Under the pieces are notes generated by a model. That model was not told where the DNA came from and ran no database searches. It worked only from the letters and a program-made list of their open reading frames with translations. The position numbers were made by a program, and so were the translations under genes. DNA of 64,000 nucleotides, taken from positions 1 through 64,000 of the forward strand of contig JAEUQF010000165.1 in NCBI GenBank assembly GCA_016789745.1, written 5' to 3'. Below are positions 9,595-19,265 of this stretch, piece after piece (the first letter of the stretch is position 1; every line of letters begins with the position of its first letter). The DNA is from Bryobacterales bacterium (GTDB taxonomy: Bacteria; Acidobacteriota; Terriglobia; Bryobacterales; Bryobacteraceae).

Positions 9595-11232
9595 CTATGT
9601 GCGAGGCTCGGCCACGTAGCTGCGCGGGCTGTACAGGAAGTAATCAAAGTCCGCGGGCTGCCGCGTGCCGGAGAGGTCCTGACAGGCCATGCCGACGAAT
9701 GCACCCGTGAAGTTCGCGGTGCCCGCAGCCGCCGCCTCGTCTGAGAGGATGCTCGCGTCCAGCGGACCGGGGAGCCAATTCCAGTCGCCCCCTGCGAGCC
9801 GGTAGGCGAAATAGAGGCGCTCGAAATCGACCTCCACTCGCAGACACACGCGCTGTCCGGCCGGAATGGGTACCGGCGCACTAAAAACGTCGGTCTGCAC
9901 CTGATCCGGATGGCAGGACATCACGCGGATGTGCTTGCCCGACTCCAGATCGTGCGTGATGTAGAGATAGTGAAACTTGCTGCCGTTGTAATAGCAGATC
10001 AGGCCGGCCATCTGTTGAAAGCGATCCGGCTCGAACTCGACAACCGTCTCAGCGGTGTAACAATGCGACACCTGACGCCGTGCCACCAAGGCCTGTTCAA
10101 ACAGGCTGCCCAATGACTCCCTGCCATACAAACGCAAGTGCCCGGGCCGCGTAGTCAAGCTGAATAAGCGCTCCGGATAGGGTGTGCGCAGCCATTGAAA
10201 GTCGATGGGCAATTCGGGGCCCTCGAACTCTTCGCGCTCCGGCGAGACGGGGAACGCCTGCTGCGGGAGATTCGGACCAGCGCTCTCCACGGCCGGCAAT
10301 CCGCTGCCATCTTCGGTGTAGAGCCAGCCATCGTCACGCCACACCATCCGCTGGATTGCCGATTCGCGTCCCAGCACGCACCTACCCCTGCTCGGAATCG
10401 GCCGTCCACATAGATACGTGATATAGGTTTCGCCGTCGGCGGTCTCCACCAGGTCGGCATGTCCGGCGCGCTGCAGGCTGCTATCTGGCCTGCTACGCGC
10501 GGTGAGGATGTACGTATCGGGATGCAGCTCGTATGGCCCTCGCAAGTTTCGAGACCTAGCCATCGTTACGGCGTGGCCCCACGACGTGCCGCCCTCCGCG
10601 GTGAGCAAATAGTGGTAGGCGCCGCGCTTGTAGAGATGGGGCGCCTCGGTGAAGCCAATCGGGGTGCCTTGGAAGATCAAATCGATGGGACCGGACAGCT
10701 TGCGCTCCCCCGGCAAATACTCCTGAATCTCTATGCCGGCGAAACGGTAGTGGCCGGGGCGGTGATCCCAGCGCAAGTTCAGGATGTACTTGCGGCCGTC
10801 ATTGTCATGAAACAACGACGGGTCGAAACCGGTGCTGTTGAGAAACACCGGCTCAGACCACTCGCCATCGATGCGCGGGCTGGTCACCAGATAGTTGTGG
10901 GTGTCGCGCATGGAGGCGCCAGCGGCGCCGGCTTGCGTGGTCCGGCCGTAGCGCTTCACGTCGGTGTAGACCAGCCAGAACAGTCCATCGGCGTAACTGA
11001 GGCAGGGTGCCCAAACTCCGCAGGAATCTGGATCCCCGCGCATATCGAGTTGGCTCGGGCGCGTCAGCGGTCTCGATAGTAGCCGCCAGTGAACCAGGTC
11101 GCGCGAATGGTGGATCTGCACGCCGGGATACCATTCGAAAGTCGATGTCGCGATGTAGTAGTCATCACCCACACGCACGATGGACGGGTCGGGATTGAAT
11201 CCGCGTAGGATCGGGTTGTGAATCACGCTCAT
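9595..11232 (-). CDS. Glycoside hydrolase family 43 protein, beta-xylosidase-like (XynB type)
   Basis: 545 residues. The start is set at ATG 11232, which forms an ATGA overlap with the stop of the MFS gene; a longer frame adds 15 residues with no similarity to the family start. The N-terminal five-bladed propeller opens with NPILRGFNPDPSIVRVGDDY, which holds the catalytic-base Asp of GH43, and the motifs FEWYPGV and STGFDPSLFHDNDGR follow. The C-terminal about 200 residues form the concanavalin-like sandwich of XynB-type enzymes. There is no signal peptide, so it probably cleaves xylo-oligosaccharides or arabinoxylan fragments in the cytoplasm. Coupling to the transporter gene fits uptake followed by hydrolysis. 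Confidence 0.9.
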   Translation of the reverse strand: MSVIHNPILRGFNPDPSIVRVGDDYYIATSTFEWYPGVQIHHSRDLVHWRLLSRPLTRPSQLDMRGDPDSCGVWAPCLSYADGLFWLVYTDVKRYGRTTQAGAAGASMRDTHNYLVTSPRIDGEWSEPVFLNSTGFDPSLFHDNDGRKYILNLRWDHRPGHYRFAGIEIQEYLPGERKLSGPIDLIFQGTPIGFTEAPHLYKRGAYHYLLTAEGGTSWGHAVTMARSRNLRGPYELHPDTYILTARSRPDSSLQRAGHADLVETADGETYITYLCGRPIPSRGRCVLGRESAIQRMVWRDDGWLYTEDGSGLPAVESAGPNLPQQAFPVSPEREEFEGPELPIDFQWLRTPYPERLFSLTTRPGHLRLYGRESLGSLFEQALVARRQVSHCYTAETVVEFEPDRFQQMAGLICYYNGSKFHYLYITHDLESGKHIRVMSCHPDQVQTDVFSAPVPIPAGQRVCLRVEVDFERLYFAYRLAGGDWNWLPGPLDASILSDEAAAAGTANFTGAFVGMACQDLSGTRQPADFDYFLYSPRSYVAEPRT

Positions 11233-12566
11233 GCCGCCGCACTCCGTTTCGACTGCGGATCCTCCACCACCGTCCACAGCACCATCGCGCCCACCAGATC
11301 CAGCAATGCCAGGCAGACGAAAAAGGGCGTGTACCCCACCGTGGCCACCATTCCGCCAATCAGCAGCGAAAAGATCAGAACGCCCGCGTTGCCGAACGTG
11401 CCCGCCAGGCCCGCGGCTGTCGCTACCTCGTTCTTCTTAAACAGATCGGAAGCCATCGTAATTACCGTCACCGACAGCGTCTGGTGCGCAAACCCGGCCA
11501 AACTCAACAGCGCGATGGCCGCGTAGGGGCTCTCCACAATGCCAACGAACGGAACGCCCAGCATTAAACCGGCCCCCACCGTGAACGCGCAGCGCCGGGC
11601 GTTGATTACGCTGACACCAACCTTCTGCAACCGCATTGCGACCAGGCCACCGAAGATGCAGCCAAAGTCGGCCGCCAGAAATGGCAGCCAAGCGAACAGG
11701 GCGATTTGCTTCAAGTCAAAGTGCCGCACGCTGGTCAGGTATAACGGCACCCAATAGCTCAAGGTGCCCCACGTTGGATCGGCTAGAAACCGTGGCAGCG
11801 CGATTCCCCAGAAATTGCGCCGCTGCAGAATGCTCCTCGCCGAAGGACGCTGCCCATCACCCGCCAGGTGCCGCTCCTGCCCCGAAGTGATGTACTCCTT
11901 CTCCTCGGCCGACAAGGCGGGATGTTCCTCCGGCGACCGGTAGCCCCACAGCCACAACACTACCCACACCAGGCCCAACGCCCCCGTAATCAGGAACGCC
12001 GCACGCCAGTTGTATGTGAGGATCGCCCAAGCCACCAGCGGTGGCGCCAGCATCGACCCTGCCGATGCTCCAATATTGAAAATGCCGCCGGCCACCCCGC
12101 GCTCCTTGGCTGGGAACCACTCCGCCGTTGCCTTCATTCCCGCCGGATTCGCGGAGCCTTCGGCAAAACCCAGCAGTGCCCGCAGACCCACCAGCGCCTG
12201 CCAACTGCCCGCCAGCGCATGCGCCATGTTCACCAATGACCAGGCAACCGCGAACAGTGCAAAGCCGATGCGCAGGCCTACCGTGTCCAATACGTACCCC
12301 GCCACGGGCTGCATCATGATCGCGCCTTGAAAGGCGCTCACCATCCAGGAGTACTCCCTGGCGCCAATCTGCAACTCGCCCAGAACGGTGGAGGCTGCAA
12401 CGGCCAGCGTGCTGCGCGTCAGGTAATTGATCACTGACCCCAGCATGATCAAAGTGATCATCCACCAGCGCAGCCCTTTGAGTGTACTCACAGTGATGAC
12501 AGGATCCTTGCGATCGGAGTCTTCCGATTTTTCCAGAAGTCTACCAGTGTCCACCCCATCCCCCAT
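11229..12566 (-). CDS. MFS transporter, anion:cation symporter family (hexuronate-transporter-like)
   Basis: 445 residues with about twelve membrane segments. The segment RALLGFAEGSANPAGMKATA followed by EWFPAKERGVAGG is the signature of the ACS family that includes ExuT and related uronate or galactarate carriers. Together with the coupled GH43 gene it probably imports a sugar acid or a sugar-acid-bearing fragment; the exact substrate is inferred only from family. ATG 12566 has an AGGA only three bases upstream, and a GTG four codons on is also possible, so the N-terminus is uncertain. It is divergent from the regulator-like gene at 12666. Confidence 0.88.
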   Translation of the reverse strand: MGDGVDTGRLLEKSEDSDRKDPVITVSTLKGLRWWMITLIMLGSVINYLTRSTLAVAASTVLGELQIGAREYSWMVSAFQGAIMMQPVAGYVLDTVGLRIGFALFAVAWSLVNMAHALAGSWQALVGLRALLGFAEGSANPAGMKATAEWFPAKERGVAGGIFNIGASAGSMLAPPLVAWAILTYNWRAAFLITGALGLVWVVLWLWGYRSPEEHPALSAEEKEYITSGQERHLAGDGQRPSARSILQRRNFWGIALPRFLADPTWGTLSYWVPLYLTSVRHFDLKQIALFAWLPFLAADFGCIFGGLVAMRLQKVGVSVINARRCAFTVGAGLMLGVPFVGIVESPYAAIALLSLAGFAHQTLSVTVITMASDLFKKNEVATAAGLAGTFGNAGVLIFSLLIGGMVATVGYTPFFVCLALLDLVGAMVLWTVVEDPQSKRSAAA

Positions 12567-12625
12567 AGGTCCTGGACCGTACGCGACCGTCGTTGAGGCC
12601 TGAAACAGCGTTGCTTCTCAAGGAA

Positions 12626-12654
12626 TTGCGATGACCGCCGACCGTAGGTATGAT
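12626..12654 (+). promoter_or_regulatory. Candidate promoter for the membrane regulator gene
   Basis: TTGCGA (12626-12631) and TATGAT (12649-12654) are separated by 17 bases. Predicted transcription start is near 12661, only about five bases before the GTG at 12666, and no ribosome binding site lies between, so the mRNA may be leaderless. Confidence 0.45.
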
Positions 12655-12665
12655 ACCGTCTGAAA

Positions 12666-14018
12666 GTGCGCCCAACCAATGCTGATGCCGCCCCTGCCGG
12701 CGGCGACGCAAGCCCCAAAGTAAGTGCAGCCTCGGTGCACCTGCAGTTGGCCAGAGTGCTGGCCAGCCCGCATTTCCGCAACAGCAAACGCAGCCAGTCC
12801 CTGCTCCGCTATGTGGTGGAAGCCCAGTTGGCTGGCGAGGCCGACTCGCTCAAGGAACGCTGCATCGGCGCGGCCGTCTTCAGCCGCGACACCGCCTACG
12901 ATACGGCGCAGGATCCCATTGTGCGCAACGCCGCCATTGACGTGCGCAAGAGACTGGCACAGTACTACCTGGAACATCAGCACTCCTTCGAACTCCGCAT
13001 CGAACTGCCTACCGGATCCTATCAGCCTGTCTTCGTCCCCGAAACACAACTCGCCACTGTCGAAGCACCACGGCTGGACGTCCCACCTATCGACGTCCCG
13101 CCTGTCGACCTGCCACGCCTCGACGCACCCCTCCGGGAACTCTCCGCCGCTCCACCTCCGCCGCCGCCAAGACGAGTCGGGAAGCGCGCGTTCGCCCTTG
13201 CCGCCACCGCCTCCCTGCTCCTGGCCGCCGCAGGCACCTATCTTTGGTTCAACCAACGCAGCCCTGCTACCGAATTGGATGCCTTTTGGGAGCCGCTGTT
13301 CCGCGATGGAAAGACCATCCAGATCTGCATCGGCCAGCCCACCCGCTTGTTCCGCTTCATCGGTCCACGTACCGAGGAGTTGACCCGTGCCCTGAGCGGG
13401 CCGGCCGCCCGTTCTCCCGAAGCCGCTGCCCTGACGGTAAAGGCGGCCGAACTGGCCTGGGTTGCTCCCGAGTTCCTCTACCTGCGGGATGCCCTCTCCG
13501 GCTTTCGGGTGGCCTCCTGGATCCAGGCCAAAGGCCGTCCCTACGAGTTGGTGTCGGTGGCCAGCACCACTTACTCCCAACTCCGCCACACCCCGCTGGT
13601 CGCCATCGGAGCCTTCAACAACACCTGGTCCCTCCGCGTTACCGCTGAACTGCGTTTTCTCTTCGAACGCCGCACCGTGAACGGCGTGGCCTATAACTGC
13701 ATCATCGACCGGCGAAGTCCAGCCACCCCGCTCTGGAAGGTGGCCCAGCCCATCAGCCCAACGATGAGCGAGGACTTCGCCATTGTCACCCGCGTCTTCG
13801 ACCCCAGCACCGAGCGCACTGTCATCTCCGTCGCCGGCATCGAGAACTATGGAACACTCGCCGCCGGTGAATTCGTCACCCAGCCCGACTACATCGGTGC
13901 GGCTCTTGCGGCGAATTCGCCCCAATGGCGCCGGCAGAACGTTCAGTTCGTGCTGGGTACCAAGGTGATTGATGGTACTCCGGGGCCCCCGCGCGTCCTG
14001 GCCGTCCACTACTGGTAA
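12666..14018 (+). CDS. Membrane protein with Acidobacteria-type N-terminal regulatory domain
   Basis: 450 residues from a GTG. Residues about 25-115 form a domain I recognise from Acidobacteria regulators and TPR/adenylate-cyclase-like proteins, with segments RSQSLLRYVVEAQLAGEA, LKERCIGAAVFSR and DPIVRNAAIDVRKRLAQYY. A Pro/Asp-rich linker with a repeated (I/V)D(V/L)P unit, a poly-proline run and one membrane segment (about 178-196) follow. The C-terminal about 240 residues match nothing I know. A role in signalling or transcription is inferred from the N-terminal domain. It is divergent from the MFS/GH43 pair and may control it. Confidence 0.75.
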   Translation: MRPTNADAAPAGGDASPKVSAASVHLQLARVLASPHFRNSKRSQSLLRYVVEAQLAGEADSLKERCIGAAVFSRDTAYDTAQDPIVRNAAIDVRKRLAQYYLEHQHSFELRIELPTGSYQPVFVPETQLATVEAPRLDVPPIDVPPVDLPRLDAPLRELSAAPPPPPPRRVGKRAFALAATASLLLAAAGTYLWFNQRSPATELDAFWEPLFRDGKTIQICIGQPTRLFRFIGPRTEELTRALSGPAARSPEAAALTVKAAELAWVAPEFLYLRDALSGFRVASWIQAKGRPYELVSVASTTYSQLRHTPLVAIGAFNNTWSLRVTAELRFLFERRTVNGVAYNCIIDRRSPATPLWKVAQPISPTMSEDFAIVTRVFDPSTERTVISVAGIENYGTLAAGEFVTQPDYIGAALAANSPQWRRQNVQFVLGTKVIDGTPGPPRVLAVHYW

Positions 14019-14219
14019 ACAACGCCCTCCCTTGCGAACAGGTACGGTGCCGAAGCCGCGCGTTTCCTTCCTCCGGCCTACAAGTGACTGAAAAATAGAG
14101 AGACCTCCCCTCGCGTGCTGCGGTGCCGTACCGTACCCGACCTTGCCGGACCACCCTGTTCGGAGATTTGATGAGCCCTGACCTTATTTCGAATTTCAGG
14201 GGCACCAGGGAGTGAACTC

Positions 14220-17200
14220 GTGAGCCACAAGCGAATCCTCGGACTCGTCTTTCTTTCCATTGCAGCCAGCCTGCCGGCCTTCAGCCAGACCTTCGGTGAG
14301 ATCACCGGCGAAGTAAAGGATGCCACCGGCTCTCTTGTGCCGGCCGTCGCAATTACCGCCACCAACGCCGCCACCAACGCGCAACGTTCCACTACCTCGA
14401 ACGAAGCAGGCATCTACAGCTTTCCATCGCTTGCTCCCGGCATCTATAACGTCCGTGCCGAGAAGTCCGGCTTCAAGTCCTACACCGCCAAAATCGAAGT
14501 GCAGGTGCAGCAGACCGTCCGCCTCGACTTGGAGATGGCCGTAGGTTCGGTTGCGGAGACCGTCGAAGTCTCCGGCTCGGTCCAACTGCTGACCACCGAG
14601 AACGCGACCATCGGCACCGTTGTCGAAAACAAGCGGATCGTGGAACTGCCGCTCAACGGACGGAACTACCTGCAACTTGTCTCGCTCGCGCCCAACACCT
14701 CCACGGGCTTCCCCAGCGCCGGCCAGGCCCGTTCCCGGCAGGGCGCCTTCCGTGCCGAGCAGAGCATCTCGGTCGGCGGCCAGCGCAGCGCCTTCAACCA
14801 CTACTCGCTCGATGGCGTCGAGAACACCGATCCCAACTTCAACACCTTCGTCATCCAACCCTCCATCGACGCGCTACAGGAATTCAAGGTCCAAACGGGC
14901 GTCTACCCCGCCGAGTTCGGCCGTGCCACCACCCAGATCAACGTGCTCACGAAAAGCGGCTCCAATCAATTTCATGGCACCGCCTTCGAGTTTCTTCGCA
15001 ACGAAAAGCTCGACGCCAAGAACTACGCCTTCCGCAGCGCCCGCCCGCCTAAGGATCCTTTTAAGTGGAATCAGTACGGCGGCACATTGAGCGGCCCGGT
15101 CATCATTCCCAAAATCTTCAACGGCAAAGACCGGCTGTTCTTCATGGGAAACTACGAAGCCTTCCGCCAGCGCCGCTCCACTCAGTCTCTCTACGTCCTG
15201 CCCAGCGCCGCCTACCAGAACGGCGATTTCTCCGGTTTGACCGGCGGCGTCTTCGACCCGCGAACCCGCACCGGCACCGGTAACGCTGTTACCTCCACGC
15301 CTTTCCCAAATAACGTCATTCCCGCCAGCCGCATCGATCCCACCTCCAAGCGGCTCCGTGACGAGTTCTACCGCCTGCCCAACCTCACTGGTACGGCAGC
15401 CCAGAACTACCAGCAGTCCCAGGGCGCGCCCATCAACCGCGATCAGTTCATCCTCCGCATGGACATGGTCGAGTCCTCCGCCTCGCAGTGGTCCGGACGC
15501 TATAGCTGGGGCGACGAAGTGCAGTTTAACGATGGCTTGCGCCTGAACGGCTTCCAGGTACTCACCAATGTGGAACAGTACATGGGCACTAACACGCGCA
15601 CCCTTACGCCCAACATCGTCAACGAAACGCGCTTCGGCTACACCCGCTTCTACAACTCGACGGCGCGCGAACTCGCTGGCGTGCGCGATGTGGTGAAGGA
15701 ACTTGCCATCCCCGGCCTGGCCACCGGAGCTCCCATCACGTGGGGCATCCCTTCCATCGGCATCGCCGGCTACTCCGGTCTCGGAGACGACTCCGAAGGC
15801 CCCTACGAGAACAAGAACCGCTCCATGCAGTTCCTCAATAACACCTCCTGGATTAAGGGCCGCCACACCATCCGCTTCGGCGGCGAAATCCGCAACGATC
15901 ACTTCAATCAGGACGGAAATCAGTTTGCCCGCGGATCCTTTGGCTTTGAGCCCAATGCCACCAAACAGGGGCCCACGGGTGTGGGCGGCAACTCCTTTGC
16001 CGACTTCCTGCTTGGCGAAATTCGCCGCCCCGAAACCGCCGTCGCCATTGGTAGCGCCCGCTTCCGCGCCACATCCTTCAACCTCTACATTGACGACTCG
16101 TGGAAGATCACCAACAAGCTCACACTCGCCCTCGGACTGCGCTATGAGAACACCCCGCCCTGGAAAGACACTACCGGCAAGCTCTTCTCCGCGGCCATCC
16201 CCTACATGGACAACACGCCCAACGTAGCGGACCTCAACCGCTACCCCGTCTTCGTGCGCCAGGGCAACGGCACCAACCCCTACGACGGCATCCTCGTCCG
16301 CTGGCCCAATATCACCGTCGTCCAGGACGGCCGCCTCGGCGACCGTCTGGTCAAGCGCGATAACAACGACTTTGCCCCGCGCATCGGCATCACCTGGAGC
16401 CCCAACAGCAAATGGGTCATCCGCACCGGCGCCGGTATGTTCTATACCCAGGACACCGGTAACCCTCGCTTTGACCTCGCACGCAACATCGCCGGCCGCT
16501 TCCGTCAGGAAGCCGTCAGCGACTACCCGAATCGCCAATGGAGCAACGCGTTTCGCGAAATCGCCGGCGCCTTTGCCCAGGTCCCGCAACCGTATGCGTT
16601 CTCCAATCTCTATGACCGCCGCACGCCCTACGTCATGCAGTATCTGTTTAACGTGCAGCGTGAGTTTGGCCAGAATCTTGCGTTTGAAGCCGGCTACCTC
16701 GGCTCGGTGTCCCGTAAGCTCGAATCGCTTCGCGCGGTCAATGAAGCCATCCCGGGTGCCACCGGTTCGGTCATCAGCCGCTCACCCTACCCGAACTTTG
16801 GCCGCATCCAATTGGTCGATAACGGCGGCCGCGGCAACTACAACTCGCTTGGCATGAAGCTCACGAAGAAGTACTCGAACGGGTTGAGTGCCCTGGTCTC
16901 CTACACCTGGGCCAAGTCGATTGACGAAACCTCGGGCATCCGCGTCAACGACGGCGACACGCTTTTCCCGCAGAACAGCTACTGCATGCGTTGCGAGCGC
17001 GGCTACTCGTCTTTCGATACCCGCCACCGTGCGGTCACGTCCGTTCTCTACGATCTTCCGGTCGGCAGAGGCCGCGGCCTGAACATCGAAAATTCCTTCC
17101 TCGAAGCCATCGCCGGTGGCTGGCAGGTAGGCTCCATCTTCACCATCAGCTCAGGGTTCCCGCTCACTGTTACCAGTGGCAGTGACCGGTCCAACACAGG

Positions 17201-17597
17201 CGCCGGCTTCGACCGCCCGAATTACAACGCCGGTGTCGATCCCAACCTCCCCAGCCGCGACCCGCAGCGCTGGTTCAATCCGGCCGCCTACACGGTTCAG
17301 GCATTCGGCACCTTCGGCAACGTGGGCCGCAACACGCTGATCAGCCCGTCTATCTTCGGCTGGGACTTCTCGACATTGAAGAACTTCCGCATCACCGAGA
17401 CCCACACGCTCCAGTTCCGCTTTGAAGCCTTCAACTTTCCGAATCATCCCAACTGGGGCAATCCCGATACCAACGTCGGCCAGATCCAACGCGATTCGGC
17501 CGGCAACATCACCAATGGCGGCGGCAACTTCGGCGTAATCGGCGGCACTCGCACGAACATGCGCAACCTTCAGTTTGCTCTGAAGTACATCTTCTAG
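14220..17597 (+). CDS. TonB-dependent receptor, Oar-like
   Basis: 1125 residues from a GTG with a ribosome binding site (CAGGGAG) about nine bases upstream. A signal peptide (1-22, ending LPAFSQ) precedes a carboxypeptidase-regulatory domain (GEITGEVKDATGSLVPAVAI), a plug domain (FNHYSLDGVEN; YPAEFGRATTQINVLTKSG) and a beta-barrel ending in LQFALKYIF. It is the left edge of the island to 32.9 kb and faces a PD40 gene across a strong hairpin. Its best relative in the window is the receptor at 28467. The substrate is unknown. Confidence 0.93.
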   Translation: MSHKRILGLVFLSIAASLPAFSQTFGEITGEVKDATGSLVPAVAITATNAATNAQRSTTSNEAGIYSFPSLAPGIYNVRAEKSGFKSYTAKIEVQVQQTVRLDLEMAVGSVAETVEVSGSVQLLTTENATIGTVVENKRIVELPLNGRNYLQLVSLAPNTSTGFPSAGQARSRQGAFRAEQSISVGGQRSAFNHYSLDGVENTDPNFNTFVIQPSIDALQEFKVQTGVYPAEFGRATTQINVLTKSGSNQFHGTAFEFLRNEKLDAKNYAFRSARPPKDPFKWNQYGGTLSGPVIIPKIFNGKDRLFFMGNYEAFRQRRSTQSLYVLPSAAYQNGDFSGLTGGVFDPRTRTGTGNAVTSTPFPNNVIPASRIDPTSKRLRDEFYRLPNLTGTAAQNYQQSQGAPINRDQFILRMDMVESSASQWSGRYSWGDEVQFNDGLRLNGFQVLTNVEQYMGTNTRTLTPNIVNETRFGYTRFYNSTARELAGVRDVVKELAIPGLATGAPITWGIPSIGIAGYSGLGDDSEGPYENKNRSMQFLNNTSWIKGRHTIRFGGEIRNDHFNQDGNQFARGSFGFEPNATKQGPTGVGGNSFADFLLGEIRRPETAVAIGSARFRATSFNLYIDDSWKITNKLTLALGLRYENTPPWKDTTGKLFSAAIPYMDNTPNVADLNRYPVFVRQGNGTNPYDGILVRWPNITVVQDGRLGDRLVKRDNNDFAPRIGITWSPNSKWVIRTGAGMFYTQDTGNPRFDLARNIAGRFRQEAVSDYPNRQWSNAFREIAGAFAQVPQPYAFSNLYDRRTPYVMQYLFNVQREFGQNLAFEAGYLGSVSRKLESLRAVNEAIPGATGSVISRSPYPNFGRIQLVDNGGRGNYNSLGMKLTKKYSNGLSALVSYTWAKSIDETSGIRVNDGDTLFPQNSYCMRCERGYSSFDTRHRAVTSVLYDLPVGRGRGLNIENSFLEAIAGGWQVGSIFTISSGFPLTVTSGSDRSNTGAGFDRPNYNAGVDPNLPSRDPQRWFNPAAYTVQAFGTFGNVGRNTLISPSIFGWDFSTLKNFRITETHTLQFRFEAFNFPNHPNWGNPDTNVGQIQRDSAGNITNGGGNFGVIGGTRTNMRNLQFALKYIF

Positions 17598-17612
17598 CGC
17601 TTTCGTTGCATT

Positions 17613-17644
17613 CCAAACAGGGCGTCTTCGGCCGCCCTGTTTGG
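17613..17644. terminator. Strong hairpin between convergent genes, probable bidirectional terminator
   Basis: A perfect 12-base stem, CCAAACAGGGCG (17613-17624) with CGCCCTGTTTGG (17633-17644), closes an eight-base loop with a TTCG core. It lies 15 bases after the TonB receptor stop and 16 bases beyond the stop of the opposing PD40 gene. The AAAC/GTTT ends give short U-runs in both directions, though no long U-tract follows. Confidence 0.75.
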
Positions 17645-17660
17645 GCTTGCGACTGCCCAG

Positions 17661-19265
17661 TTATCGCGTCGCTTGTGGAGCGGAAGGGCGAATAGAGAAT
17701 AGTTTGCCTGTGCGGGTCGCCGCACCCAGCGCCAACTTATCTTTCGCAATGGCCAGACCGATGTCGCGGGGACGCATCTCGCTGATGCTGGTACTCGTGT
17801 CGCCCAGGTCCAGAATCAGCTTCGCTCCAGAAACCGGCGTTTTGGATGCCGAGAGCTTCAGAGCATGCACCGCCAGTCTGCCGGTCTCATCGGAAAGAAA
17901 GTAGAGCCATCTGCCGCTGGGAGACCACTCGGGCTGTGAGGCGTTCCACACCTCCGGCGTCACGTACGTCCAATCCCGCTCGTCTTCAATGACCTTGCCC
18001 GCCGTAACCGGCGCCACCGCCAATCGGGACCGGTGTGCGGCATACGGCACCGGGAAGGCGATCCAGCGTCCATCCGGCGACAGGCGGGCATCGGCCAGAG
18101 ACAGGTTGAACTTGGGATGCCGCAGCAGAGGAGTGCGCTGTTTCGTTTCCAAATTGAGGAGTCCGACAGTGCCGGGCGGGGCGCGATGGAAATAGAGCGC
18201 TTCGCGGCCGGATGCCGTCCATTGGAATGACCCCTGGCCCACGTCCTCGGTGATAATCTTCACGGCTTGGCCGCCCTGGAAGTCCGCTGCAAACACGGTT
18301 ACCGTCTCCCCGTCATGGGCGTCGTAGAGCAGTCTTGCACCGTCGCGCGACACGGCCGGCATGTGCTCGCGCAGCGGGCCGCTGGTAATGGCTCGCTCCG
18401 CGCCGGACACCAGATCCTTCACCCACACTTCGAAGTTGCCCCCGCGGCTTGTCTCCCAGGCGATTCTGCGGCCGTCCCGCGACAGGCTGGGCCGCTGGTC
18501 AATCGACGGGTCGTTGGTGATGCGCGCAGGCGCTCCTTTCGCGATCCCCCGATCCGCATCCAGACGCATCATGTAGACGTCGATGTTCTCCTCAATGCTG
18601 GTGTAGAGAATGGTTCCATCGGGCGCCAGCACCGGGCTGCGCTCATCGTGGTCAGCTGTTGTCAAGCGCCGTGGCGGTCCCCCGGCAAGACCGGCCGTCC
18701 ATAGCCGGTTCTTCTCCGTAAACAAAATCTGATCGGAGGCCATCCAGAGCTCAGGAGTAGCGTTTCTCCCCTGCGCGGCAACCGTCGTCTTGCTTCCGTC
18801 GGTGGGGCTCACCAACCAATCGCAGGATTCACCACGGCACGCCTGGAACAGCAGCCTGCTGCCGTCCGGGGACCACACCGCATGCTTGCCTCCGGGGTGC
18901 ACCTGCCGCGCTTGTCCGCCGCTCGCGGCAACCAAATAGAGCCCTGACGCGCTGTGATACGCGATCTGCTTGCCATCCGGTGAATAGCGCGGCCGCTCAC
19001 CGCCCGACGCCACCAGTCGGGACCTTCCACCCGCCACGGCTGATACGTACACGCCGTCCTTCCCGCGGAAGGCGAGGCTGCCGCCATCGGGAGAGAACGC
19101 CGGCGCACTCCCCTGCGCCGCAACTTGGCGCGGATCTCCACCGGAGTACGCGCGAATCCACAGCCCGCCGGTGTCGGCAACGTACGCGAGCCATCGGCCA
19201 TCGCGAGAGACCGCTGGATCCTGTCCCACCGTTACCAGCACTAGCGCGGCAAGCAGCGGATTCAT
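17661..19265 (-). CDS. PD40 (WD40-like/TolB-type) beta-propeller protein, exported
   Basis: 534 residues made almost wholly of PD40 repeats: the unit (S/A)xDGxxLAY/F recurs, for example VSRDGRWLAYVADTGG, FSPDGGSLAFRGKDG and YSPDGKQIAYHS. A short hydrophobic N-terminus (MNPLLAALVLVTVG) suggests export but is a weak signal peptide. No catalytic peptidase domain follows the repeats, so this is a binding or scaffold propeller. Its start overlaps the stop of the aminotransferase-fold gene by ATGA, so the two are translationally coupled. It may hold the substrate or protein partner of that enzyme; this is inference. Confidence 0.88.
   Translation of the reverse strand: MNPLLAALVLVTVGQDPAVSRDGRWLAYVADTGGLWIRAYSGGDPRQVAAQGSAPAFSPDGGSLAFRGKDGVYVSAVAGGRSRLVASGGERPRYSPDGKQIAYHSASGLYLVAASGGQARQVHPGGKHAVWSPDGSRLLFQACRGESCDWLVSPTDGSKTTVAAQGRNATPELWMASDQILFTEKNRLWTAGLAGGPPRRLTTADHDERSPVLAPDGTILYTSIEENIDVYMMRLDADRGIAKGAPARITNDPSIDQRPSLSRDGRRIAWETSRGGNFEVWVKDLVSGAERAITSGPLREHMPAVSRDGARLLYDAHDGETVTVFAADFQGGQAVKIITEDVGQGSFQWTASGREALYFHRAPPGTVGLLNLETKQRTPLLRHPKFNLSLADARLSPDGRWIAFPVPYAAHRSRLAVAPVTAGKVIEDERDWTYVTPEVWNASQPEWSPSGRWLYFLSDETGRLAVHALKLSASKTPVSGAKLILDLGDTSTSISEMRPRDIGLAIAKDKLALGAATRTGKLFSIRPSAPQATR

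Noticed and set aside
12618..14009. 463-codon open frame on the minus strand
   Set aside because: It mirrors the plus-strand membrane regulator, which has a recognised domain and a transmembrane helix.
14019..14219. Possible regulatory repeat around two copies of CGGTGCCG
   Set aside because: The similar segments do not form a consistent inverted or direct repeat and no promoter hexamers align with them.
14874..16589. 571-codon open frame on the minus strand
   Set aside because: It lies wholly antisense to the TonB receptor at 14220, has Val/Gly/Asp-rich composition typical of the complement of GC-rich coding DNA and shows no family motif.
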